Shown here piece by piece: positions 7,843 through 15,900 of a DNA stretch of 35,392 nucleotides (position 1 is its first letter; each line of letters starts with the position of its first letter). The notes under the pieces are model-generated. The model made no database searches, was not told the DNA's origin, and saw nothing but the letters and a program-made list of their open reading frames with translations. The position numbers and the translations under genes are program-made. The stretch comes from an uncultured Verrucomicrobiota bacterium. GTDB taxonomy: Bacteria; Verrucomicrobiota; Kiritimatiellia; CAIVKH01. The DNA is taken from NCBI GenBank assembly GCA_937996795.1, contig CALKUH010000034.1:1-35392 (forward strand), in the 5' to 3' direction.

Positions 7843-9347
7843 GCGCGCCCTCCCCACACAGCCGCCTCGCGCGCCACACGATCTGGAACCTCGTGGGGAT
7901 GTGCGCGCCGATGGCCGTCGCGCTCTTCGCAATCCCGATGCTGATCCACGGCCTTGGCGAAACGCGCTTCGGCCTCCTTTCGCTGGTCTGGATGCTCGTG
8001 GGCTATTTCGGCGTCTTCGATCTCGGCCTGGGCCGCGCGCTGACGAAGGTCATCGCGGAGAAACTGGGCCGCCACTCACCCCGTGAAGTCGCGGCCTCCT
8101 TCTGGACCGCGATGGGCCTGATGCTCGGCCTCGGCATCGCCGGCGGCATCCTGGTCTTCATCGGCGCGCCCTGGCTCGCCACACGCGCGCTGAACATCGA
8201 GCCGGCCCTGCAACCGGAAACCCTCCAATCCTTCCGTGCGGTCGCCTTCGGGTTGCCCGTGTTGATCACGGTCACCGGCCTCATCGGCACGCTGGAGGCC
8301 TGCCATCGGTTCCCGCTGATCAATCTCATCCGCATCCCGACCGGCGCGTTCACCTTCGTCGGCCCGCTGCTGGTGCTGCCCTTCAGCCAGAACCTGTATC
8401 CCGTGGTCCTGGTCCTGCTCGCGGGCCGCCTCGTGGAATGGCTGCTCTTTTTCGGCGCGTGCCTGCGCTCGGTGCCGGGCCTCCGGGAGGGCTTCTGCTT
8501 CAACCGCACGGAGGCGCCCGGACTGCTCGGGTTCGGCGGCTGGATGACGGTCTCGAACATCGTGCAGCCGCTGATGATCCACATCGACCGGTTCCTCATC
8601 GGCGCGATCCGTTCGGTCCACGACGTCGCGTTTTACGTCACGTCCGCGGAGATCGTCGTCAAGCTGCTGATCCTGCCGCGCGCGTGGGTCTCCGTCTTGT
8701 TCCCCACCTTCGCCGCGCAGTTCAAGGAACGACCGGAGGCGACGGGTGACTTGTTCGCGCAGAGCGTGCGCCTGCTGCTGATCGTGCTCTTCCCCGTCGT
8801 AGCCCTGCTCGTCGCGTGTGCGCCGGAGGGCCTGACGCTCTGGCTCGGCGCGGAGTTCGGCGAAAAAAGCGCGCCCGTGATGCGCTGGCTCGCGGCGGGC
8901 ATCTTCCTCTTCTCGCTTTCGTTTGTCCCCACCTCGCTGCTGCAGGGCACAGGCCGCCCCGACCTCACCGCGAAACTGCACGCGCTGGAGTTGCCGCTCT
9001 ACCTCGCCGTCGCCTCCTACCTGATCCACCGCCACGGCATCACCGGCGCCGCCGCGGCATGGGTCGTGCGCGCGGCGTTCGACCTCGCGGGCATGAGCCT
9101 CATGGCCGCGCGACAGGCGCCCGGCAGCGGCGCCTCGCTGCGCAAGATCGGGTTGGCCGCCGGGCTCGCGCTCCTCCTGCTGGCCCTGCTCGCGCAACCG
9201 GCTCACCTCGGGCTGAGGATCGGAACCCTCGCCCTCGCCCTCGCCGCCTTCACCGCGCTCTGCTGGACCTGGCTCCTCACCCCCGAAGACCGCCGCATCA
9301 TCCGCAAACGCCTGCCCCCCGCCTTTCGCGGCGCGGCATCGGCATAG
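7839..9347 (+). CDS. Wzx-type polysaccharide flippase (MOP superfamily)
   Basis: The 502-residue inner-membrane protein has about 12-14 hydrophobic segments. Its N-terminus (NLVGMCAPMAVALFAIPMLIHGLGETRFGLLSLVW) is typical of polysaccharide-biosynthesis exporters of the RfbX/Wzx type, which flip undecaprenyl-linked oligosaccharides outward. A conserved-looking patch IHIDRFLIGAIRSVHDVAFYVTSAEIV near 246-275 is also typical of the family. It is coupled to the glycosyltransferase gene by an ATGA overlap at 7839-7842. The last 145 bases of the gene are also read in antisense as the 3' end of the convergent EamA transporter gene. The substrate is unknown; the divergent O-acetylation genes suggest an acetylated surface polymer. 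Confidence 0.88.
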   Translation: MSAPSPHSRLARHTIWNLVGMCAPMAVALFAIPMLIHGLGETRFGLLSLVWMLVGYFGVFDLGLGRALTKVIAEKLGRHSPREVAASFWTAMGLMLGLGIAGGILVFIGAPWLATRALNIEPALQPETLQSFRAVAFGLPVLITVTGLIGTLEACHRFPLINLIRIPTGAFTFVGPLLVLPFSQNLYPVVLVLLAGRLVEWLLFFGACLRSVPGLREGFCFNRTEAPGLLGFGGWMTVSNIVQPLMIHIDRFLIGAIRSVHDVAFYVTSAEIVVKLLILPRAWVSVLFPTFAAQFKERPEATGDLFAQSVRLLLIVLFPVVALLVACAPEGLTLWLGAEFGEKSAPVMRWLAAGIFLFSLSFVPTSLLQGTGRPDLTAKLHALELPLYLAVASYLIHRHGITGAAAAWVVRAAFDLAGMSLMAARQAPGSGASLRKIGLAAGLALLLLALLAQPAHLGLRIGTLALALAAFTALCWTWLLTPEDRRIIRKRLPPAFRGAASA

Positions 9348-10186
9348 AGGGCCATCCCCAGACCACCGAGGATCAGCGTCGCGGAACACGCGAGACGAGG
9401 GGAAAGCGATTCGCCCAGCACGCCGATGCCACCGATCGCAGACAGGAGCGGAACAAGCAACTGCAGCCATGCAGCGCGGCTGGCGTCCATGCGCTTTAAA
9501 GCCCAATACCAGACCACATAGCCGAGTCCGGTCGCAAGCGCACCAGAGCCAACAGCCAGCAGGATGCCTGTCGGGTGCAACTCGCTCCGGCGCAGGACGA
9601 CGATAAGCATTAGGACGGAGAATGGCAGGGCACGCACAAAATTTCCCGTGGTCGTATGCAGCGAATCGACAGCCGACCGGCCTCGCAAGGAGTATATTCC
9701 CCACGCCATGCCCGCGATGGCCATTAGCAATGCCCCTTTGAGGGATGGGGTTTGCCAACCGGGCGCGAGCAGCACAAAGAGGCCCGCCATGGCCGCTGTA
9801 CCGCCCGCCAGTTCCTTCCATGCAACGGATTCACCCGCCTCAAGGGCTCCGCCCAGCATCGTGACTTGCACCAGCGCGAAGAGCACAAGCGCCCCGGTTC
9901 CCGCGGCGAGTTCGACATAGGCGCTGGAAAAACAGAATACATACACACACAGCAGCAGCGCGGAGGCCCAGTGCCCGCCCACCGGGCGCAGCGGCCTTCG
10001 TGCGACCCACGACACGAGCACCAGCGTCACGGCCGCAGACACCAGGCGGATGGATCCGAAACCAGCCGGGTCCATCGCGCATACATGCAGCGCCCATCGA
10101 CACAACAGTGAGTTCGCCGCAAATGCGGAAAGCGCGGCGGCGACCGCCAGCGCTTCGCGAGCCGACCCCAAGAAATACAGTTTCAT
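9203..10186 (-). CDS. EamA/DMT-superfamily transporter with an antisense-derived C-terminal tail
   Basis: The 327-residue inner-membrane protein has the ten-helix, two-EamA-repeat layout of drug/metabolite exporters (for example SAYVELAAGTGALVLFALVQVTML and LATGLGYVVWYWALKRMDASRAAWLQLLVPLLSAIGGIGVLGE). ATG 10186 is chosen because it follows an AGGAGGGG ribosome site; a GTG nine codons upstream has no such site. The membrane domain ends around LYADAAPRK, almost exactly where the flippase stop codon lies on the other strand. The remaining 45 or so residues are basic, non-hydrophobic and encoded antisense to the flippase gene, so the normal stop codon seems to have been lost. The gene follows the OsmC-like gene by 71 bases, and both probably share the sigma-54 promoter. 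The exported compound is unknown. Confidence 0.85.
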   Translation of the reverse strand: MKLYFLGSAREALAVAAALSAFAANSLLCRWALHVCAMDPAGFGSIRLVSAAVTLVLVSWVARRPLRPVGGHWASALLLCVYVFCFSSAYVELAAGTGALVLFALVQVTMLGGALEAGESVAWKELAGGTAAMAGLFVLLAPGWQTPSLKGALLMAIAGMAWGIYSLRGRSAVDSLHTTTGNFVRALPFSVLMLIVVLRRSELHPTGILLAVGSGALATGLGYVVWYWALKRMDASRAAWLQLLVPLLSAIGGIGVLGESLSPRLACSATLILGGLGMALYADAAPRKAGGRRLRMMRRSSGVRSQVQQSAVKAARARARVPILSPR

Positions 10187-10257
10187 CGGCGTGCCCCTCC
10201 TGACCTGGAGCACAGGCCCCCGATGGAGCCTGGCCCCGGACAGGACGCGACGGACAT

Positions 10258-10818
10258 TTAGTCCTCGAAGACCACATCGACTTTGATCGGCACCGGGCGA
10301 GAGATCGTGTCGAAAACCGGCGAGGAACGATAGAGCTCTCGAATGGCAGCCGGGGATCCCTTGGTCTTCACGACGAGACGTGCGCGAAGTTCCTGAAAGC
10401 CCGCCCGAACATCAGGATCCAGCCCGAACATCCCATGCAAATCGAGGTCTCCCTCCACTTCGGAGCGAATTGACTCGATCGCAATGCCCTGCCCCGCCGC
10501 CTTGTAAAGCGTCGTGGTCGTCATGCATGCCAGCAACGCCTGGATGATGTACTCCACCGGGTTGGGTGCTCGATCCGCACTCAGGAGGACCGGCGGCTCA
10601 TCATTGTGGACCACGAAGCCTTCCTGTCCCACCCGGTGCTCCTGCTGCGCACCGAAGAACTGCTTGATTTCGGAACGGTTCAAGCCGCCCTCAATCGCCC
10701 AGTTCCGCGCCCGGAATTTGAACTTCGCAAGATCCGGGTTCGTTTTGACGGCCTCTATGGTCTGGGCCAAGCCCTCCACGTTCACACCATTGATTTGGTT
10801 CGTTTCACTCGTGTTCAT
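10258..10818 (-). CDS. OsmC-family protein with a single cysteine
   Basis: The 186-residue cytoplasmic protein belongs to the OsmC/Ohr fold family. Evidence is the central helix PVEYIIQALLACMTTTTLYKAA, the preceding beta-rich half with the HNDEPPVLLSADRAPNP stretch, and the C-terminal ELYRSSPVFDTISRPVPI segment. Classical OsmC and Ohr proteins use two cysteines for thiol-dependent hydroperoxide reduction. Here the first is in LLACMTT, but the second position reads SSPVFD, and the protein contains only one Cys in total. Normal peroxidase chemistry therefore looks unlikely, and a binding or other role is possible. A ribosome site (GGAGAAAGG) precedes ATG 10818. The leader carries a strong sigma-54-type promoter, so expression probably depends on the activator encoded upstream. 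Confidence 0.85.
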   Translation of the reverse strand: MNTSETNQINGVNVEGLAQTIEAVKTNPDLAKFKFRARNWAIEGGLNRSEIKQFFGAQQEHRVGQEGFVVHNDEPPVLLSADRAPNPVEYIIQALLACMTTTTLYKAAGQGIAIESIRSEVEGDLDLHGMFGLDPDVRAGFQELRARLVVKTKGSPAAIRELYRSSPVFDTISRPVPIKVDVVFED

Positions 10819-10884
10819 CTCTGCCTGCCTTTCTCCTCATTCGAGGCATTCTGACCGCGACCATCGCGGTCGGCAGATAAGCAG

Positions 10885-10899
10885 GCAGGCCCCGTGCCA
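10885..10899 (-). promoter_or_regulatory. Sigma-54 (-24/-12) promoter for the OsmC-like/EamA operon
   Basis: On the minus strand the sequence reads TGGCACGGGGCCTGC. It matches the consensus TGGCACG-N4-TTGC at ten of eleven fixed bases, with the obligatory GG and GC exactly ten bases apart. A start site about 12 bases downstream would fall near 10873 and give a leader of about 55 bases before ATG 10818. The gene immediately upstream encodes a GAFTGA-containing sigma-54 activator, and palindromic sites sit about 100 bases further upstream, where enhancers for such activators usually lie. Confidence 0.82.
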
Positions 10900-10910
10900 A
10901 GGCGTTAATA

Positions 10911-10943
10911 GTGATGCATCACTTTACCCACCAACGTGATGCA
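10911..10943. promoter_or_regulatory. Perfect 12-base palindrome plus direct half copy
   Basis: GTGATGCATCAC at 10911-10922 is its own reverse complement. GTGATGCA recurs at 10936-10943, 25 bases downstream in the same orientation. Both lie between the sigma-54 promoter and the tandem upstream sites. They may bind a second regulator or a DNA-bending protein. The function is unknown and the half copy could be chance. Confidence 0.45.
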
Positions 10944-10965
10944 ACCCATCGCGCAGAAGAAACAT

Positions 10966-11000
10966 CTGACGATAATTCGTCAGTTACGAAATTTCGTCAT
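10966..11000. promoter_or_regulatory. Two tandem palindromic upstream activator sites
   Basis: Site 1 at 10966-10983 is CTGACGATAATTCGTCAG, a perfect inverted repeat with 7-base arms. Site 2 at 10983-11000 is GTTACGAAATTTCGTCAT, the same pattern with one arm mismatch. The shared core is TGACGA-N4-TCGTCA and the centres are 17 bases apart. A third half site, TCGTCA, lies at 11017-11022 across the stop codon of the activator gene. The sites lie about 100-120 bases upstream of the predicted sigma-54 start site and next to the activator gene, so they are most likely its binding sites. This is inference from position and symmetry. Confidence 0.72.
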
Positions 11001-11019
11001 TCGGATTTCCAACTTCTCG

Positions 11020-12909
11020 TCACTCGAGGCCGAGAGCCTTAAGACGGGACCGCAGCGTCGTCGGCTTGACACCGAGCAAGGCGGCTGCGCCGTTGGGACC
11101 GGAAATTTTTCCTTTTGCCTGCAAAAGGGCACGCTTCATATTATCCATTTCCAAGCGGGCCAATTCAGCGGCCGTCAGCACGCGTGTTTCCGCGGGCGCG
11201 GTCGATGGATCGGGCAACGGCAGAACCGCTCCCGGCAGTGCAAGATCGAGATCGAGCATGCGTGCGCCACCGGTGATCAGCGCGCGTTCAATCACATTCG
11301 CGAGTTCCCGTACATTGCCCGGCCACGCATACGCGCGCAGGCGGGCGAGTTGGTCCTCCGACAACCGTGGTACGGGACGACCTTCGCGCTGGGCAAAACG
11401 ACGAACGAACGATTCGGCAAGTAGATCGACGTCCCGTCCGCGATGCCGCAACGCGGGGACATGAATCGGGAAGACACTGATGCGATAATACAAATCCTCG
11501 CGGAAACGGCCCTCTTCGACCTCTCGCCGCAGGTCGCGATTCGTCGCCGCGATCACACGCACGTCTACTTTGCGTGTCCGTGCACTGCCCACCGGTTCAA
11601 ACTCGCCCTCCTGGAGCACGCGCAGCAGTTTGGATTGTAGATCAAGCGGCAATTCGCCCAGTTCATCGAGAAAGATGGTACCGCCATCCGCGAGCGCAAA
11701 GCGACCCTCACGTCGCGCAGTCGCACCGGTAAACGCGCCCTTCTCGTGGCCAAAGAATTCACTCTCGATCAAATTGGCGGGTATCGCGGCGCAATTTACT
11801 TTGATCAGCGGCTTCCCTGCGCGGCGGCTGGCCCGGTGCAGTGCGCGCGCCACAAGCTCCTTGCCCGTTCCGGTCTCGCCATAAATCAGCACCGAGGCAT
11901 CCGTGGCGGCCACGGAGCGGATGTCTTGCAGCACCTTCTGCATCGGCACGCTTTCGCCGACAATGTCGCCGAATGCATGCTCGACCTCCTCCTGCAAGTA
12001 GGCCCGCTGTTCATCCAGCACTGCAATACGTTGTTCCGCGTCCAGGCGGGCCTGCACATCGCGCAGGATGAGCGTAAAGTAGGGACGCCCCGCCAGCTCG
12101 AAGCGCGACAGGGTGCCCTCGGCGGCAAACGTCCGCCCATCGGCCCGCCGGGCCTGAAAGCCGCCGGGAATCCAATGTTGCGTGTCGCGCGCAGCGGCGG
12201 CTTGCAGGAATGGTTCAAGTTTTTCGGCGCCGATGCCGGACAGAAAGTGATCGACCATTTTCCCGGTCAGTTCCGTCGTCCCGAAAATGGAGGATGCCGC
12301 TCGGTTGGCCCGCACGATATCGTGCCCCTCGTCGAGGATCAGGATGGCGTCCATCGCGCTCTGGACGATGGCGTCCAGTTCCTCCGTGCGCGCTCGCAGG
12401 GCTCGTTCCAAGTTCAACCGGCGCAATTCAGCGGCAGCCCGGTTCACGAAAATCCGGAAGATTTGAATGAATGACTCCGCTTCCGGCATCGGCTCCGTGT
12501 GCAGTACTCCCACATGCCCGAGGATGCGTTGTCCCGATTCATCCAGCAACGGCGCGCCGATATAGCTGACGGCCTTCATCGCACGCAGGTCGTTTTCGCC
12601 GGGATACAACTCCAGGATCCGATCCGGGAAAAAGACCACATCGCGTTTCTCAAGCGCGGTGCCGCACGGGGTATCCCGCACGTCGTATTCATAGTGATCC
12701 ACCCACCCATCCCCGAGGCGGAAGGCGATGGAGCGCAGCCGCCCCTGCGCTTCGAGATATTCGGTCACCCAAGCCCCATGCGTGCCGAGGGCCGTGGTCA
12801 GGCCCTCCACGAGCGCGCGGAAGAAAGGCAATCCCGTTTCAGCCGCCGTGCTATCGAGGATCACGCCCAATAATCTTGAGTCTGCATGCAGGTCGCGCGC
12901 ATGTTTCAT
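11020..12909 (-). CDS. Sigma-54-dependent transcriptional activator, GAF-PAS-AAA+-Fis
   Basis: The 629-residue bacterial enhancer-binding protein has an N-terminal GAF-like domain (about 15-165), a PAS domain (about 178-290), a short coiled linker (about 290-312), an AAA+ domain (about 313-545) and a C-terminal Fis-type helix-turn-helix (about 603-629). Key motifs are Walker A GETGTGKE at 344-351, the sigma-54-contacting GAFTGA loop at 391-396, Walker B TIFLDE at 411-416 and the WPGNVREL segment near 529. There is no receiver domain, so it probably senses a ligand or redox signal itself, as FhlA or NorR do. The ligand is not evident. ATG 12909 is preferred to a TTG two codons upstream. It most likely drives the downstream OsmC-like and EamA genes. 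Confidence 0.93.
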   Translation of the reverse strand: MKHARDLHADSRLLGVILDSTAAETGLPFFRALVEGLTTALGTHGAWVTEYLEAQGRLRSIAFRLGDGWVDHYEYDVRDTPCGTALEKRDVVFFPDRILELYPGENDLRAMKAVSYIGAPLLDESGQRILGHVGVLHTEPMPEAESFIQIFRIFVNRAAAELRRLNLERALRARTEELDAIVQSAMDAILILDEGHDIVRANRAASSIFGTTELTGKMVDHFLSGIGAEKLEPFLQAAAARDTQHWIPGGFQARRADGRTFAAEGTLSRFELAGRPYFTLILRDVQARLDAEQRIAVLDEQRAYLQEEVEHAFGDIVGESVPMQKVLQDIRSVAATDASVLIYGETGTGKELVARALHRASRRAGKPLIKVNCAAIPANLIESEFFGHEKGAFTGATARREGRFALADGGTIFLDELGELPLDLQSKLLRVLQEGEFEPVGSARTRKVDVRVIAATNRDLRREVEEGRFREDLYYRISVFPIHVPALRHRGRDVDLLAESFVRRFAQREGRPVPRLSEDQLARLRAYAWPGNVRELANVIERALITGGARMLDLDLALPGAVLPLPDPSTAPAETRVLTAAELARLEMDNMKRALLQAKGKISGPNGAAALLGVKPTTLRSRLKALGLE

Positions 12910-12929
12910 GCGCAAACCCTAGCGAGGTT

Positions 12930-12947
12930 GGTTGCAATTCGGCAACC
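12930..12947. other. Short inverted repeat between amylase and activator genes
   Basis: GGTTGC-AATTCG-GCAACC has perfect 6-base arms and a 6-base loop. It lies in the 58-base gap after the stop of the giant amylase gene and before the activator start. No U-run follows on either strand at the usual distance, so it is at most a weak terminator, or an operator for the activator gene. Confidence 0.35.
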
Positions 12948-12967
12948 GCAAGCTTTTCGACCCAGGA

Positions 12968-15900
12968 CTATTCGTCAAGGCCGATCCCGATGCGGTAGAG
13001 GCGGTTCGTTGCGGCGGTGGGCGCGGGGGCGGTGTGCGTGCCGTCGTCGGTCCACTCGACGATGCCGCCGGTGCCAGGAATGGGATTGGTTGTCGCAAGC
13101 ACCCACGCGGCGTGCGCGGGGTCCTGGTTCGAGTACCAGATGTAATGGCTGCGGCCCGGCTCGGTCGGGAACCGCACCTTCACCCCCGCCCCCGCGGTGG
13201 CGGCCTGCATCGCGCCAACGCGCGGCGTGCTGCCGGCATCGCCGGGATCGGTGCCGGCGATGTACTCGTCCCGGTTGCTGTAGCCGTCGCCATCCTCGTC
13301 CTCCGCGCCATCGGCGGCGTTGTCCGGCGCGAGGAACGGATACGTCTCCTCCACGATGTTCGGGATGCCGTCGCCGTCGCTGTCGGTGTGGACGGCTTGG
13401 AACCCGAGCGCGAAGGTGAAGGTGTTGGAGCCCGCCATCTCGACCTGGTGTGTCTGCGCGAGGTTGCGCATCCGCAGCGACGCGAAATTGAAGCCGGCGC
13501 CGGGTTCGTCATCCACGGCGTTCGTGTTGAAGGCCGCATTGTACGGGGCGCCATAGCGAACCACGGCGCGCACGGTGTCCACCGTCGTCTCGTTCGCCAG
13601 CCACATGACCCCGCCGCCGTGCTGCTCCGGCTTCAGGTGGCGCTGCCCGGCGACGATCAGGTCGTCGAGGTTCGGACCCAGGCCGTGGCGCGTGTACAAC
13701 GTCTGGCCGCTCATCGCGCCGGAAAGCGCATACTCCACCGCGAAATCCGCGCCCGCGTCGGAGAGCCGGATCGTCTTCGTCACCTGCCCGTCGGACGAAA
13801 CGGCGCGCCAGCCGTTGGTGCGATCGCTGAAGGCGTAGAGGTCGTTCACATACATCGCCGTCCCGCCACCCTTCGTCGCCCACCAGTCGGTCAGCAGCGA
13901 CATGCGGTATGCGCCGGGCTTGCCCTGCGGATCGACGCGGAAGTTCCCCTGCTCCTCCGTCGCGGACCCCGCATAGCTCACCAAATTTCCCGCCGCCTGG
14001 AAGACATCGCCGTTCTGCAGATTCCGCACCCACACGCCGATGAGCCGCCCGCCGATCCGCTCGAAGACGCCGAACACGCGGCGATTGAACAACAGGTATT
14101 CGCCCTCGCCGTCCAGATCCACGTCCTCCACCGCGGTCGTCGCGACGGCGGGCGGATTCTGCGCCCATTGCGCGACCCGCACCAGCACCGACGCCATGCG
14201 CGTCTGCGACTGCGCGATCCGCGCAAAATCATCCAGCACATCGAAACTGCCGTCCGGATAGGCCCAGTCGCCCGTCGAAAACTTCGTCATATTCAGCGGA
14301 TTCTGAGTCTGCTTGTGGAACGCGCTCAGGAAGGTCGACGCGTGCAGCGTGCCGCGCGCGAGGCGGCCCAGCCCGGAATCCGGTTCCGCCAGCCCGCGCA
14401 CCGCATCCCACGCCTGGCTCACCACCCCGCCGAAATACAGCATCCCATACGCCGTCGGCATGTTCGTCCCCGGCCGCAACGCAAAACGATTGGTCATCAG
14501 GCCCTGGTTGTGGGCCGAGCCGAGGTACCAGTTGTCGAGGTTGTCCTGCGCCCCGTACTGGATCCAGTCGTGCGCGGTCTTCACCAGCGACGCCGGATAT
14601 CCGCGATCCACGCGGTTCCACGCGTCGCCGACGCCGTCGGGTGGCAGCGAGATGTCCACCTGCTGGCGCAGCACCTGGTCGGGCGTCACGAGTTCAATCC
14701 ACCCGCGGCTCGCCATCCAGCCGACGATCCTGTCGTATCCGTCGGCCTTGGTTTTGTCGCCAAACTCCTCCCAGTTGTAGAACAGCGTCAGCACCTGCGG
14801 GTGCTGGTTGCCCCACCACCCCGAGCGCGCGCGCCGGTTCAGGATCTCGCGCAGCGCGATCGACGGGCCGTTGTCCGTCGAACTGAACCGGTAGGCGTTG
14901 AACCGGTCGTTGATGACGAAGCAGTCCACGCCACGGATGCGGTTGATGCGATAGGCATCCTCGCCCTGCGACGCCGCGAGGCTGAACCAGCGGCGCAGGT
15001 GCTGCGACTGGTCGAGGAACGTCGCCTGGAACCCGAGGGCCTTCACCTTGTCCAGCACATCGGCATCGAGCAGGCGTTCCGGTGTCCAGAAGCTCTGCGT
15101 GGACACCACGCCCTGCCCGTAGATCCCCGACAGGACCTCATGCGCCAGCGCGACGTTGTCCGCCGTGTAGTCCGGGGTGAAATACGGCATCAGGTGGTCG
15201 GCGAACGTGCTGCCGAGCAACTGCACGACCCCATTCGACGCCAGCGCCGCGATGCGCGCGTTGAGCGCGGGCCCGTCCTTGAACGCCGGGCCCTGGTTCG
15301 TGTCCACCCGCGCCCACTGCAAGCCCGACGCCAGCGTCGGCGTCACATGCAGGGTCAGCGGAGCGCCGTACGCCTGGTGCACATCGAACGGACGGTAGTA
15401 GCCCGCGCCCGCGCCGTTGTTCACGAGGTCATGCATCACATGGCCGGGCTGGATCGCCTGCGCGCTGTGGACCAGCGGGATAACCTTGATCCGCTTGCCG
15501 CGGTCATTCGCGGCATTCACGCCCACCCACTGCGGCAGCGCCTTTAGATTGATGCGCCCCTTGTAGCGGAGGTCATCCACATTCCCCTCGTTGATCCCCG
15601 CGAAATCCTCCGCGAACCAGTCGCTCCGGATGATGTCCGCGATGTCGGGCCCGTCGAGGTCGCCGCTGCCGCGCGGATTGTTGCCGATGTTGTCGCGCGT
15701 CGTGAACACCTGGAAATTGAGCGAGGCGAAATCGCCGGCCCACCCGGCATCAAGCAGCGCCTTCCGGCTGATGGAAAACTCGACCGCGTCCATGTTCGAA
15801 TTGAAGTGGACCTTTTTGAAGCCGTACGGATGCGCCATGTCGCGGACATCCACGTTGTTCACGCCGAACACCATCATGTCCTCCAGCGTGTCCGTGTCCC

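Noticed and set aside
6544..7932. 462-codon minus-strand frame opposite the glycosyltransferase
   Set aside because: It is antisense to a gene with a clear GT4 signature and has no domain features of its own.
12932..15547. Long plus-strand open frame opposite the giant amylase gene, with similar ones at 15806-17890 and 18032-20323
   Set aside because: They lie wholly antisense to a protein with clear catalytic motifs. Their translations are Arg/His/Val-rich with no recognisable domain, as expected from high GC at third positions.
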